DNA from: Konateibacter massiliensis
GTDB lineage: Bacteria > Bacillota > Clostridia > Lachnospirales > Lachnospiraceae
DNA length: 64,000 nucleotides
NCBI RefSeq assembly: GCF_900184995.1
Contig: NZ_LT860099.1
Coordinates: 2,936,829-3,000,828 of the forward strand
Reading direction: 5' to 3'
In this document: positions 26,289 through 35,385 of the stretch, one piece after another
Numbering within the stretch: position 1 is the first letter of the stretch
How the letters are laid out: each line of letters begins with the position of its first letter
Notes under the pieces: generated by a model
What the model was told of the DNA's origin: nothing
The model's input: the letters and a program-made list of their open reading frames with translations, nothing else
Database searches by the model: none
Program-made: the position numbers and the translations under genes

Positions 26289-27056
26289 ATGTCAGAGAAA
26301 TTTCAGGAAACGGCATCTGTGCTAAGTCAGGAAAGGCTGGCAGCAGGTGTATATAGCATGTGGATTCAGACAGAAAATATTGCGAAGGCCTCAAAGCCGG
26401 GGCAGTTTATATCAGTTTATTGCAACGACCAGAGCAGAATGCTGCCGCGTCCGATCAGTATATGCGAGATAGATACAGAAAAAAATGCACTCAGAATTGT
26501 CTACCGCATATTGGGAAAAGGAACAGAGGAATTTTCTTCATATAAGGCAGGTGACTCTGTTCGGGTTTTGGGACCGCTTGGAAACGGCTTTCCTCTCAGC
26601 GATAAAAAAGCGATTTTAATCGGTGGGGGTATCGGAATACCGCCGATGCTTGAACTTGCAAAGTCGTTAAAGGGCGAGAAGGATATTGTGGCGGGATACC
26701 GCGATGAGCTGTTTTTGCAGGAGGAACTGAAGCAAAACGGTGATTTTTATGCGGCAACCGAGGACGGAAGCACCGGAACAAAAGGAAACGTCATGGACGC
26801 CATTCGGGAGAACAAGCTGGAGGCGGAGATTATTTATGCCTGCGGCCCGACTCCTATGTTAAAAGCAATCAAGGCATATGCGATAGAGCACAACATCGAA
26901 GCTTGGCTCTCCTTGGAGGAAAAAATGGCATGCGGCATCGGTGCCTGTCTTGCCTGTGTGTGTCAATCCAAGGAGAAGGATGAGCATACGAACGTGAATA
27001 ACAAGCGAGTTTGCAAGGAAGGTCCTGTATTCTTGGCGACGGAGGTAGAATTCTAA
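26289..27056 (+). CDS. pyrK: Dihydroorotate dehydrogenase B electron-transfer subunit
   Basis: PyrK passes electrons from PyrD to NAD through FAD and a [2Fe-2S] cluster. The 255-residue protein has a ferredoxin-reductase fold with the FAD-binding RPISICEI and NAD-binding GGGIGIPPML. The cluster cysteines are C215, C220, C223 and C242 in CGIGACLACVC and the later RVCKEGP. Its stop codon overlaps the pyrD start (TAATG), showing translational coupling with its partner. Confidence 0.96.
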   Translation: MSEKFQETASVLSQERLAAGVYSMWIQTENIAKASKPGQFISVYCNDQSRMLPRPISICEIDTEKNALRIVYRILGKGTEEFSSYKAGDSVRVLGPLGNGFPLSDKKAILIGGGIGIPPMLELAKSLKGEKDIVAGYRDELFLQEELKQNGDFYAATEDGSTGTKGNVMDAIRENKLEAEIIYACGPTPMLKAIKAYAIEHNIEAWLSLEEKMACGIGACLACVCQSKEKDEHTNVNNKRVCKEGPVFLATEVEF

Positions 27057-27958
27057 TGAATATGAAGATAAATTTGGCAGGAGTAGAATTAAACAACCCC
27101 GTTATGACCGCGTCTGGCACTTTTGGCTCGGGCGAGGAATACAGTGAATTTGTGAATTTGAATCACCTGGGAGCAGTCGTGACAAAGGGCGTGTCCAACG
27201 TACCTTGGACGGGAAATCCAACCCCTAGAATAGCCGAGACCTACGGCGGAATGATGAATGCAATCGGACTTCAAAATCCGGGCATGGAAGTGTTTATAAA
27301 AAGGGATATTCCTTTTTTGAAGAAGTATGATACCAAGATCATTGTAAATGTATGTGGAAAAACGACAAAGGATTACTGTGAAGTTGTGGAAAGACTCGCA
27401 AGTGAGCCTGTGGATATGCTGGAAATCAACATTTCCTGCCCGAATGTAAAAGAGGGCGGAATTGCCTTCGGACAAAATGCAAGCTCCGTTGAGGCAATTA
27501 CAAAGGAAATAAAAAAGTACGCAAAGCAGCCGGTTATTATGAAGCTGAGCCCGAATGTGACGGATATCACAGAGACTGCCAAAGCAGCAGAGGCAGGCGG
27601 AGCCGATGTTTTATCCTTGATTAACACGCTGACCGGAATGAAGATTGATATAAACCGCAGAAGCTTTGCTCTTGCCAATAAAACAGGAGGATTGTCCGGT
27701 CCTGCAATCAAGCCGATTGCGGTCAGAATGGTATATCAGGTTGCCAATGCAGTGAAGCTTCCGATTATCGGCATGGGCGGCATCGCAACCTATGAGGATG
27801 CAGTGGAATTTATTCTTGCGGGTGCAAGCGGAGTTTCCGTAGGTACCGCCAATTTTGCAAATCCGTTCGCGACGCAGGAGGTTGTTGACGGTATTGCAGA
27901 CTATATGAGAAGAAACAAGATTGAAGATATACAGGAATTGATTGGTGCGGTAAAGTAA
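27056..27958 (+). CDS. pyrD: Dihydroorotate dehydrogenase B, catalytic subunit
   Basis: PyrD oxidises dihydroorotate to orotate with FMN. The ATG at 27056 overlaps the pyrK stop and follows GGAGG by 10 bp; an ATG two codons later is also possible. Of 300 residues, the active-site cysteine is C128 in NISCPNVKEGG, marking the class 1B NAD-linked enzyme that needs PyrK. FMN-binding strings GMGGIATYEDAVEF and GTANFANP are present. A 31-bp gap separates it from pyrE. Confidence 0.97.
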   Translation: MNMKINLAGVELNNPVMTASGTFGSGEEYSEFVNLNHLGAVVTKGVSNVPWTGNPTPRIAETYGGMMNAIGLQNPGMEVFIKRDIPFLKKYDTKIIVNVCGKTTKDYCEVVERLASEPVDMLEINISCPNVKEGGIAFGQNASSVEAITKEIKKYAKQPVIMKLSPNVTDITETAKAAEAGGADVLSLINTLTGMKIDINRRSFALANKTGGLSGPAIKPIAVRMVYQVANAVKLPIIGMGGIATYEDAVEFILAGASGVSVGTANFANPFATQEVVDGIADYMRRNKIEDIQELIGAVK

Positions 27959-27988
27959 GTGAAATAGACAGAATGAGAGGAAAATACT

Positions 27989-28663
27989 ATGAACGAATAC
28001 AAGAAAGAATTTATCGAATTTATGGTAGACTGCGGCGTGCTGAAGTTTGGAGATTTTGTGACAAAGAGCGGAAGAAAAACCCCGTTTTTTGTGAACACAG
28101 GTTTTTACCGTACAGGTGCACAGCTTAGTAAGCTGGGCGGTTATTATGCACAGGCGATTCATGACAAATTCGGAGTGGATTTTGACGTATTATTCGGACC
28201 TGCCTACAAGGGAATCCCTCTGACGGTAGCGACTACAATGGCAATGAGTGAAAAATATGACAAGGATATCAAATACTGCTCCAACCGAAAAGAGGTAAAG
28301 GATCACGGGGACACCGGGATTTTACTTGGAAGTCCAATCAGTGACGGAGATAAGGTTATCATCATCGAGGATGTGACAACTGCCGGAACGTCCATACAGG
28401 AGACACTTCCGATTATCAAGGCACAGGGAAATGTTGATGTTATGGGACTTGTGGTATCCGTAGACCGAATGGAGAGAGGACAGCATGAAAAGAGTGCGCT
28501 AGCTGAAATCGAGGAAAACTACAACATAAAGACGACTGCTATTGTAACGATGGCAGAGGTTGTGGAGCATTTGTATAACAAGGAATACAAAGGAAACATT
28601 ATAATAGATGATACTTTGAAAAATGCAATTGATGCATACTATGAGCAATACGGCGTAAAATAG
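27989..28663 (+). CDS. pyrE: Orotate phosphoribosyltransferase
   Basis: PyrE joins orotate and PRPP to give OMP. The 224-residue protein has the PRPP-binding motif VIIIEDVTTAGTS near 124-136 and the flexible-loop lysines (CSNRKEVKDHGDTG). FGPAYKGIPL is the usual active-site turn. GAGAGG lies upstream of the ATG. It is the last pyrimidine gene of the operon; a small membrane-peptide gene follows after 18 bp. Confidence 0.97.
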   Translation: MNEYKKEFIEFMVDCGVLKFGDFVTKSGRKTPFFVNTGFYRTGAQLSKLGGYYAQAIHDKFGVDFDVLFGPAYKGIPLTVATTMAMSEKYDKDIKYCSNRKEVKDHGDTGILLGSPISDGDKVIIIEDVTTAGTSIQETLPIIKAQGNVDVMGLVVSVDRMERGQHEKSALAEIEENYNIKTTAIVTMAEVVEHLYNKEYKGNIIIDDTLKNAIDAYYEQYGVK

Positions 28664-28681
28664 TCTGGGAGGTGACTTAAT

Positions 28682-28834
28682 ATGGGTGAAAAAGCATATA
28701 AAGCAATGGGCGGCGTGGGTGCGCTGAACATTACAGTTGGAATTATTGTGATTGTTGTGGGCGTTGTCTCAGGTATTCTGCTTATTGTAGGCGGCGGAAG
28801 ACTTCATAAGAATAAATCTGAGATTATATTTTAG
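28682..28834 (+). CDS. Small one-pass membrane protein, 50 residues
   Basis: The ORF begins MGEKAYKAMGGVGALNITVG, has one strongly hydrophobic stretch (residues 16-37, with IIVIVVGVVSGILLIV) and ends with a basic tail GGGRLHKNKSEIIF. GGGAGGTGA lies 9 bp before the ATG, a strong ribosome site that supports it as a real gene. It is the last gene before the operon terminator, so it would be made together with the pyrimidine enzymes. No known family is assigned. It may be a widespread but undescribed clostridial peptide. Confidence 0.75.
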   Translation: MGEKAYKAMGGVGALNITVGIIVIVVGVVSGILLIVGGGRLHKNKSEIIF

Positions 28835-28846
28835 TAAAAAAGAAGC

Positions 28847-28891
28847 AAAATAGTGTCTTAAAATAATAATTTTATTTTGAGGCACTATTTT
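28847..28891 (+). terminator. Terminator of the pyr operon
   Basis: AAAATAGTGTCTTAAAATAA (28847-28866) pairs with TTATTTTGAGGCACTATTTT (28872-28891) around a 5-nt loop. The T-run is part of the stem. Confidence 0.85.
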
Positions 28892-28917
28892 GGTAGACGG
28901 GAAAAGAGGAAGCAAGA

Positions 28918-29382
28918 TTGAAAAAGAAAGAAGCAAATAAGGTAAAATGGATAGGAACTTTGCTTTTTATTATATATATTATTTTCTTGGTTTATTTCCT
29001 GTTTTTTGCAGAGAGCATGGGGCGCACTGTGAGTAACAGAGAATATTCCTATAATTTAATTTTGTTCAAAGAGATAAAAAGATTTATTCGCTATCGCAAT
29101 GAACTTGGAATGATGGCAGTTGTCACAAATATATTTGGAAATATCATATGCTTCATTCCGTTTGGAGCTATGCTTCCCCTTTTAAGCACAAAGCTTCGAA
29201 GGCTTTTGGTTGTCACACTGGTGAGTTTTGAGCTGAGCCTTGTGATTGAGGTGACGCAGCTTGTTTTCAAAGTGGGAAGCTTTGACGTAGATGATTTGGT
29301 GCTGAATACAATCGGAGGTTTTATTGGTTTTATTTTGTATAGCATCATGGTGAAAATTTATAGAAAGTGGTCAAAAAAGTGA
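28918..29382 (+). CDS. VanZ family membrane protein
   Basis: The 154-residue protein has four predicted membrane segments and the VanZ pattern: YSYNLILFKEI after the first segment, NIFGNIICFIPFGAMLP, the conserved SLVIEVTQLVFKVGSFDVDD and NTIGGFIGF. VanZ proteins are linked to low-level teicoplanin resistance in one case, but most have no known role. The TTG at 28918 is used as the start, with GAGGAAG 5 bp upstream. Its stop overlaps the next gene's start region, so the two are co-translated. Confidence 0.9.
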   Translation: MKKKEANKVKWIGTLLFIIYIIFLVYFLFFAESMGRTVSNREYSYNLILFKEIKRFIRYRNELGMMAVVTNIFGNIICFIPFGAMLPLLSTKLRRLLVVTLVSFELSLVIEVTQLVFKVGSFDVDDLVLNTIGGFIGFILYSIMVKIYRKWSKK

Positions 29383-29714
29383 AGAGAAGGCAAAAGAGAA
29401 AACAAAAGGATATAAAATTTTCGGATAAGAGACATGCAGTTTCCGGCATTACATCAACGGTGCTTGGAGTGATTTCGTTAGGGCTTATGATTGCCCTGTT
29501 TATTATTTCCTACCTTCAAAAAGGTAATGCGGGAATTTATACAGGTTCTATCGGATTGTCGGCGCTGATTATTGCAATCGTAGGCTTGGTGAAAGGGCTT
29601 AAAAGCTTTGGAGAGAAGGAGCGGTATTACCTGTTTTCTAAAATCGGGTCGATTACCAATGCCATCATTTTAATATTTTGGATTGCAATCTATGTGATAG
29701 GAACATGGTATTAA
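29367..29714 (+). CDS. DUF6142-like membrane protein
   Basis: The protein of 115 residues (from GTG 29367) or 111 (from GTG 29379, which overlaps the VanZ stop as GTGA) has a strongly basic N-terminus (KKVKRRQKRKQKDIKFSDKRH) and three hydrophobic segments near 30-48, 56-73 and 90-110. This fits the clostridial DUF6142 family, whose function is unknown. Membership is judged from the basic start, FSDKRHAVSGI and topology. It sits between VanZ and the M29-like peptidase, all in one direction with short gaps. Confidence 0.65.
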   Translation: MVKKVKRRQKRKQKDIKFSDKRHAVSGITSTVLGVISLGLMIALFIISYLQKGNAGIYTGSIGLSALIIAIVGLVKGLKSFGEKERYYLFSKIGSITNAIILIFWIAIYVIGTWY

Positions 29715-29735
29715 GAAAAAGAAAAGGAGTCAGAT

Positions 29736-31811
29736 ATGAATTATAGAGAATTATTTAAAGAAGAAAATGAAGCGATAATGGAGAGATATGACCTCTCCAT
29801 GGAGAGAATTGAGGTAATCTCAAAGGAAGAGAATGTGGCGGAGCCTTACCGCGACTTTTTTCATAGGACGGCAAGATTTATTATAGAAATCGCTGACTTG
29901 GTGAGAATGGTACAGCGCGATGAGTTGGAGGCAAAAAGCCTTGAAGAGGTGCAGGCATTAAATACATCACTCTATCAGGATATTTTAGGCGATAACTATG
30001 AGAGAAGCTACGGAAATCCAGCGTATGCAGTTAATCACCTCGGAGAGGAATACGGAAGATATTTAAGCTTTTTATACACGGAAATAAGAGGTATGATTAT
30101 CTATGCCTACGAGCAGAGACTGACGGACATTACGATTCACAATGAGTTGTTTATCGAGATTTACAATGCATTTGAGGATATGGAAGAGCTCACGCCGGAG
30201 ACTGTGAAAAATACACTGTACTGGTTTGTAAGCGACTACTCCGATATGACGGTGGAATATCGAATCAGAGAGCAGCTTGACATAGAGCTGTCTTTTGCGG
30301 CGGATATTATCACGAAGGAAGACTTGTCAGACTTGCGTTACCTGTATAAATTCGGAGAGTATATTACGGAAAATGAACTGAAAACAGCAAAGCATTTAAA
30401 TAATATGAGCGAGGAACAGATCGAGGCGATGGCAAGCACCTATACGGAAGGCTACCGCATGGGCTTTATCCTTGGCAATAAGGACTTATCAAAGAAGGAA
30501 ATTGTAAATATCCGCTATAATTTAGGATTTGAGCGCATCGTGAAAAAAGCAATTGAGCAGTTTGAAAAAATGGGACTTCGTCCGGCGATTCACAGAGCGG
30601 CAGTCAATACGATAAATAAAAAGCAGCATTATAAGATGGGCTATTATGGCGCCATTGCAAACAAGCAGTTTGAATATGACCATCGTGCAGACAATGCGAT
30701 TTATCTGGATAAGGCATTTGTGGAGCGAAAGCTTGGCGTTTTAAAGGTGGCATATGAGAAATATAAAAAAGAGGCTTCCAAGTTTGCAGGACCTGCGGTG
30801 ATGGAGATTTTTGGAGAGGTTCCGTTTGCACCGGAAAGTAAACCGGAGAGCTTTACGCTGTCAGACAAGCAGCAGAAATGGTCTGTGGAATATGATACAG
30901 AAGCAGGACAGCTTGTAAATCAGTATATTAAAGGCGAGGAGAGAAGCTTTACGATTATCGCCTATCCGGTACCGGAGATTGGAGAAAAATACGAGGAAAT
31001 CTTTGATGAGACGGTAAAAATTAACACACTCGATTATAAGCTATATGAAGGTATCCAGCAGATTATCATCGATGCGCTGGATGAGGGAAGCCACGTTGTC
31101 ATCAAGGGCAGAAATGGAAACAAGACGAATTTGACTGTACAGCTAAAGGAGCTTGCGGACAAGGAGAAAGAGACAAAGTTTGAAAACTGTGTTGCAGATG
31201 TCAATATTCCGGTCGGCGAGGTGTTCACTTCACCTGTTTTGAAGGGAACAAACGGTATTTTGCATGTCAGCCAGGTCTACTTAAATGAGTTAAAATACAT
31301 TGATTTGGAAATTGAGTTTGAGGACGGCAAAATTAAGAACTACACATGCAAGAACTTTGAGCAGGAAGAAGAGAATAAAAAGTTCATCAAAGAGAACATT
31401 CTGCGCAATCATGAGACGCTTCCAATGGGAGAGTTTGCCATCGGAACGAACACGACTGCTTACATGGTCGCAAAAAAATATGATATCGCAGATAAGCTTC
31501 CGATTTTGATTGCGGAAAAGATGGGACCTCATTTTGCAGTGGGTGACACCTGCTATAGCTGGTCGGAGGACAATAAGATATACAATCCGAACAAAAAGGA
31601 AATTGTGGCGAAGGACAATGAAATTTCCATTCTCCGAAAAGAAGATGTGAGTAAGGCGTACTTCAACTGCCATACCGATATCACCATTCCGTATGAGGAG
31701 TTGGGAGAAATCACCGTGATGACAGAGGAAGGAAATGGAATTACGATTATTAAGGACTCACGTTTTGTCTTAGCGGGGACGGAGGAATTGAACAAACCGT
31801 TTGACATGTAA
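29736..31811 (+). CDS. M29-type aminopeptidase with long N-terminal extension
   Basis: M29 aminopeptidases (AmpS, PepS) remove N-terminal residues using two metal ions. In this 691-residue protein the metal-binding signatures occupy the C-terminal half: E495 in PVGEVFTSPVLKG, E566 in GEFAIGTNT, H599 in GPHFAVGD, and H646 and D648 in HTDIT. All five expected ligands are present. The first 350 or so residues do not resemble the usual M29 N-terminal domain; they are acidic, helical and lack a signal peptide. Standard M29 enzymes are about 410 residues. GGAG precedes the ATG by 7 bp. It ends a three-gene cluster with VanZ and a DUF6142-like protein. Peptidase class is well supported; the role of the extension is unknown. 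Confidence 0.85.
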   Translation: MNYRELFKEENEAIMERYDLSMERIEVISKEENVAEPYRDFFHRTARFIIEIADLVRMVQRDELEAKSLEEVQALNTSLYQDILGDNYERSYGNPAYAVNHLGEEYGRYLSFLYTEIRGMIIYAYEQRLTDITIHNELFIEIYNAFEDMEELTPETVKNTLYWFVSDYSDMTVEYRIREQLDIELSFAADIITKEDLSDLRYLYKFGEYITENELKTAKHLNNMSEEQIEAMASTYTEGYRMGFILGNKDLSKKEIVNIRYNLGFERIVKKAIEQFEKMGLRPAIHRAAVNTINKKQHYKMGYYGAIANKQFEYDHRADNAIYLDKAFVERKLGVLKVAYEKYKKEASKFAGPAVMEIFGEVPFAPESKPESFTLSDKQQKWSVEYDTEAGQLVNQYIKGEERSFTIIAYPVPEIGEKYEEIFDETVKINTLDYKLYEGIQQIIIDALDEGSHVVIKGRNGNKTNLTVQLKELADKEKETKFENCVADVNIPVGEVFTSPVLKGTNGILHVSQVYLNELKYIDLEIEFEDGKIKNYTCKNFEQEEENKKFIKENILRNHETLPMGEFAIGTNTTAYMVAKKYDIADKLPILIAEKMGPHFAVGDTCYSWSEDNKIYNPNKKEIVAKDNEISILRKEDVSKAYFNCHTDITIPYEELGEITVMTEEGNGITIIKDSRFVLAGTEELNKPFDM

Positions 31812-31876
31812 GGAAAATGACTAAATATTGATTAGAAAATCTAATAGGCAGAAAGCCGCAAAATGCAAAATATAGG

Positions 31877-31905
31877 TTGACTAGGCAGAAAAGTCCTAGT
31901 AAAAT
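31877..31905 (+). promoter_or_regulatory. pur operon promoter with palindrome in the spacer
   Basis: TTGACT (31877-31882), 17 bp, TAAAAT (31900-31905). ACTAGG (31880-31885) and CCTAGT (31895-31900) are inverted around 9 bp and bridge -35 to -10. No purine riboswitch or PurBox was recognised in the 75-bp leader. Confidence 0.65.
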
Positions 31906-31978
31906 TACTTATAAATAGAACGATTTTTAGTAATTAGACTTATAAAAGAAATTTGTTTTTTACAATAAAGGAGAAAGC

Positions 31979-33106
31979 ATGAAGAGAATTGGTATCATAG
32001 GCGGCGGTCAGCTGGGAAAGATGATGATTTTGGATGCAAAAAGGCTGGATTACTATTTTGTGATTCTGGACCCGACACAAAACTGTCCGGCTCACAGCAT
32101 TGCAGATGAGCATATCGTCGCAGGTTTTGATGATATAGAAGCCATCAAGCAGTTGGCGGAAAAGTCTGATGTTGTGACCTATGAATTTGAGCATATCAGT
32201 CTTAAGGCATTGCAGGAGCTGGAGAAAATGGGACATAAGGTTTACCCTTCCAGTGAAACACTCTCTCACATCCAGAATAAGTATGACCAGAATAACTGGC
32301 TGAGAGCGCATCAAATACCAATTCCCGATTATGTTTTCATCAACAATCTTAGCGAGCTTCAAGCTGCACATGAAAAATTTGGCTATCCGATGATATTAAA
32401 GACATGTACCGGAGGCTACGACGGCAAAGGAAATGCAGTCATTGAGAAAGCCGGAGATGAGGAAACGGCATATGAAGCACTTGGAGGCGGAACCTTGCCG
32501 CTTATGATAGAGGAGTGGATTCCGTTTGAAAAAGAGGTGTCGATACTCGCATGCAGAAGCATAAACGGTGAGGTTGCAGTTTTTCCGGTTGCGGAGAATG
32601 TGCATAAAAACAGTATTTTGGATGAGACAACCGTTCCGGCAAAAATCAGTGAGGAATCCAACAAGGAAGCCTTTAAGATAGCCAAAGCGTGTCTGTCAGC
32701 CTTTGATGCTTACGGAATGATATGTATTGAGCTGTTTGTCACAAAAGAGGGCAGAATACTGGTCAATGAACTGGCACCAAGGCCCCATAATTCCGGTCAC
32801 TATACGATTGAGGGCTGTTATACATCCCAATATGAGCAGCATATCCGTGCTATTTTAGGGCTTCCGCTCGGAAACCCGGCACTCATCCGCCCGACAGCGA
32901 TGAAAAATATCATCGGTGACAAGAGCGGAAAAGCGGAGCTAAAAGGAGTTGAAGAGGCTTATCAATACAGCAATGTCAAGCTTCACATTTACGGAAAAGA
33001 AACCGTGTCAAAGGGCAGAAAAATGGGACATATCACTGCCACAGGAGATACGATAGAGGAGGCTCTTGCACAGGTGAGAGGAGCCTATGATAAATTAAGC
33101 TACTAG
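31979..33106 (+). CDS. purK: 5-(carboxyamino)imidazole ribonucleotide synthase
   Basis: PurK is an ATP-grasp enzyme that carboxylates AIR to N5-CAIR. The 375-residue protein begins with the glycine-rich GIIGGGQLGKMM, has KTCTGGYDGKGN for nucleotide binding, and NELAPRPHNSGHYTIEGC, the family signature. AAGGAG precedes the ATG. It is first in purK-E-M-N-D and 24 bp before its pathway partner purE. Confidence 0.97.
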   Translation: MKRIGIIGGGQLGKMMILDAKRLDYYFVILDPTQNCPAHSIADEHIVAGFDDIEAIKQLAEKSDVVTYEFEHISLKALQELEKMGHKVYPSSETLSHIQNKYDQNNWLRAHQIPIPDYVFINNLSELQAAHEKFGYPMILKTCTGGYDGKGNAVIEKAGDEETAYEALGGGTLPLMIEEWIPFEKEVSILACRSINGEVAVFPVAENVHKNSILDETTVPAKISEESNKEAFKIAKACLSAFDAYGMICIELFVTKEGRILVNELAPRPHNSGHYTIEGCYTSQYEQHIRAILGLPLGNPALIRPTAMKNIIGDKSGKAELKGVEEAYQYSNVKLHIYGKETVSKGRKMGHITATGDTIEEALAQVRGAYDKLSY

Positions 33107-33130
33107 CCACAGGATTTTGAGGAAAGGACA

Positions 33131-33655
33131 ATGCAAAATATGAAGCCAGTTGTAGGAATTATTATGGGAAGCGATTCGGATTTGCCGGTTATGTCAAAAG
33201 CGGCAGAGATACTGGACGCTCTGGATGTAGATTATGAGCTTACAATCGTGTCGGCTCACCGCACCCCTGACAAGCTATACAGCTATGCCAAGGAGGCAAA
33301 GCAAAAAGGATTGAAGGTTATTATCGCGGGAGCCGGAGGAGCCGCACATCTTCCGGGTATGACAGCGGCGATGACGCCATTGCCGGTTATCGGCGTACCG
33401 GTGCAGACAAAGGCACTTGGCGGAGTGGATTCGCTTTATTCCATTGTGCAGATGCCGCCGGGAATACCGGTTGCAACCGTAGCGATAAACGGAGCCTTAA
33501 ATGCGGGCTTGCTGGCGGCAAAGATTGTTGCCACAGGCGATGATAAATTGTCAAAGAGAGTGGAAGACTATGCAAAAGATTTGGAGACAATGGTAGAAGA
33601 AAAAGCCTCCAAGCTGGGGGATATCAAATATAAGGCTTATTTAGATCAGATGTAA
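33131..33655 (+). CDS. purE: N5-carboxyaminoimidazole ribonucleotide mutase
   Basis: PurE moves the carboxyl group from N5-CAIR to CAIR. The 174-residue class I protein has the active-site loop GSDSDLPVM (13-21), SAHRTPDKL with the catalytic histidine, and [11 protein letters not shown]. Its co-occurrence with PurK confirms the class I route. An ATG three codons downstream is an alternative start. The gap to purM is 65 bp, the longest in the operon. Confidence 0.97.
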   Translation: MQNMKPVVGIIMGSDSDLPVMSKAAEILDALDVDYELTIVSAHRTPDKLYSYAKEAKQKGLKVIIAGAGGAAHLPGMTAAMTPLPVIGVPVQTKALGGVDSLYSIVQMPPGIPVATVAINGALNAGLLAAKIVATGDDKLSKRVEDYAKDLETMVEEKASKLGDIKYKAYLDQM

Positions 33656-33720
33656 TAGATAGGCAAAAGAAACAGCCACAATAACCAACCGCACAACAGT
33701 GCAATCTAGGAGGAAGAAAA

Positions 33721-34746
33721 ATGGATTACAAAAAAGCAGGCGTGGACATTGAAGCAGGATACAAATCAGTAGAGCTCATGAAGGAGCATATCAAAAAGAC
33801 AATGCGTCCGGAGGTTTTAACGAACATCGGAGGATTTTCAGGAGCATTTTCCATGGAAGCATTTAAAAATATGGAGAAACCTACCCTTGTATCGGGAACG
33901 GATGGAGTCGGAACCAAATTAAAGCTTGCTTTTATTTTGGATAAGCATGACACCATCGGCATTGACTGTGTTGCGATGTGTGTGAATGACATTGCCTGTG
34001 CAGGCGGTGAGCCGCTGTTTTTCTTGGACTATATTGCGTGCGGCAAAAATGAACCGGAGAAGATTGCGATGATTGTAAAAGGTGTTGCAGAGGGCTGTCA
34101 GCAGTCAAATGCTGCATTGATCGGCGGTGAGACGGCAGAGATGCCGGGCTTTTATCCGGAGGACGAATATGACCTTGCAGGCTTCGCGGTAGGTGTGGTT
34201 GACGAGAAAGATTTAATTACCGGCAAGAATTTACAGGCAGGGGACGTATTAATCGGAATAAAATCCTCAGGCGTTCACAGCAACGGTTTTTCTCTTGTAA
34301 GAAAAGTATTTGATATGACCAAAGAGTCGTTAAATACATACTACGAGGAGCTTCAAACGACACTTGGCGAGGCACTTTTGGCACCGACCAAAATCTATGT
34401 AAAGGCGCTTAGAGGCGTTAAAAATGCGGGTGTTACCATAAAAGCATGCAGCCATATCACAGGCGGCGGTTTCTATGAAAATGTACCGAGAATGCTGCCG
34501 GAAGGAAAGCGTGCCATAATCAATAAGAACAGCTATGAGGTTCCTGCTATTTTCAAAATGCTTGCAAGCAAGGGTGACATCGCAGAAGAAATGATGTACA
34601 ACACCTACAACATGGGTATCGGAATGATCGTTGCGGTGAAGAAAGAAGATACCGAAAAAACGCTTGCCGCAATCAAAGAGGCAGGCGAGGAAGCGATGAT
34701 AATCGGTGCGGTTGAGGACGGCGAAACAGGAGTTACATTATGCTAA
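33721..34746 (+). CDS. purM: Phosphoribosylformylglycinamidine cyclo-ligase
   Basis: PurM closes the imidazole ring with ATP to form AIR. The 341-residue protein shows [12 protein letters not shown], the [25 protein letters not shown]-type core (read from about residue 80), [11 protein letters not shown] and [20 protein letters not shown] lies just before the ATG. Its last codons overlap the purN start by 7 bp, showing translational coupling. Confidence 0.98.
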   Translation: MDYKKAGVDIEAGYKSVELMKEHIKKTMRPEVLTNIGGFSGAFSMEAFKNMEKPTLVSGTDGVGTKLKLAFILDKHDTIGIDCVAMCVNDIACAGGEPLFFLDYIACGKNEPEKIAMIVKGVAEGCQQSNAALIGGETAEMPGFYPEDEYDLAGFAVGVVDEKDLITGKNLQAGDVLIGIKSSGVHSNGFSLVRKVFDMTKESLNTYYEELQTTLGEALLAPTKIYVKALRGVKNAGVTIKACSHITGGGFYENVPRMLPEGKRAIINKNSYEVPAIFKMLASKGDIAEEMMYNTYNMGIGMIVAVKKEDTEKTLAAIKEAGEEAMIIGAVEDGETGVTLC

Positions 34747-35363
34747 AAATAGCGGTGCTCGTATCAGGCGGAGGTACGAACCTCCAAGCGATTATTGACG
34801 GGATAGAAAAGAAAACAATCACGAATGCAAAAATAGAAGTTGTAATCAGCAATAACAAAAATGCCTATGCATTAGAGCGTGCAAGGCAAAACCAAATTCC
34901 TGCGGAGTGCATTTCTCCGAAGGATTTTGAGACGAGAGAGCTTTTTAATGAGACATTATTAAGCACCATCGAGGCCTATCAGGCAGACCTCATTGTGCTT
35001 GCAGGCTTCTTGGTCGTACTGCCGCAGAAGATGGTGGAAACTTATGTAAACCGTATTATCAATGTCCATCCGTCTCTTATACCGGCATTTTGCGGAAAAG
35101 GCTATTATGGGCTGAAGGTTCACGAGGAGGCACTGGCGCGCGGTGTGAAGGTAAGCGGTGCTACCGTGCATTTTGTGGATGCAGGGACGGATACCGGCCC
35201 GATTATCCTCCAAAAGGCAGTAGAAGTAAAGGAACAGGACACTCCTGAAATACTCCAAAAGCGTGTGATGGAGGAGGCAGAGTGGGTGATTATGCCAAAG
35301 GCGATTGATTTGATTGCTAATCAGAAAATACAGGTGACAGACGGTAAGGTAGTGACGAAATAA
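34740..35363 (+). CDS. purN: Phosphoribosylglycinamide formyltransferase
   Basis: PurN transfers a formyl group from 10-formyl-tetrahydrofolate to GAR. The 207-residue protein begins with [31 protein letters not shown] holds the catalytic asparagine and histidine, and [13 protein letters not shown] the catalytic aspartate. It overlaps purM and is followed by purD after 22 bp. The set is complete for the GAR transformylase family. Confidence 0.97.
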   Translation: MLKIAVLVSGGGTNLQAIIDGIEKKTITNAKIEVVISNNKNAYALERARQNQIPAECISPKDFETRELFNETLLSTIEAYQADLIVLAGFLVVLPQKMVETYVNRIINVHPSLIPAFCGKGYYGLKVHEEALARGVKVSGATVHFVDAGTDTGPIILQKAVEVKEQDTPEILQKRVMEEAEWVIMPKAIDLIANQKIQVTDGKVVTK

Positions 35364-35385
35364 GTCCACAGAGCGGAGGAATTCG

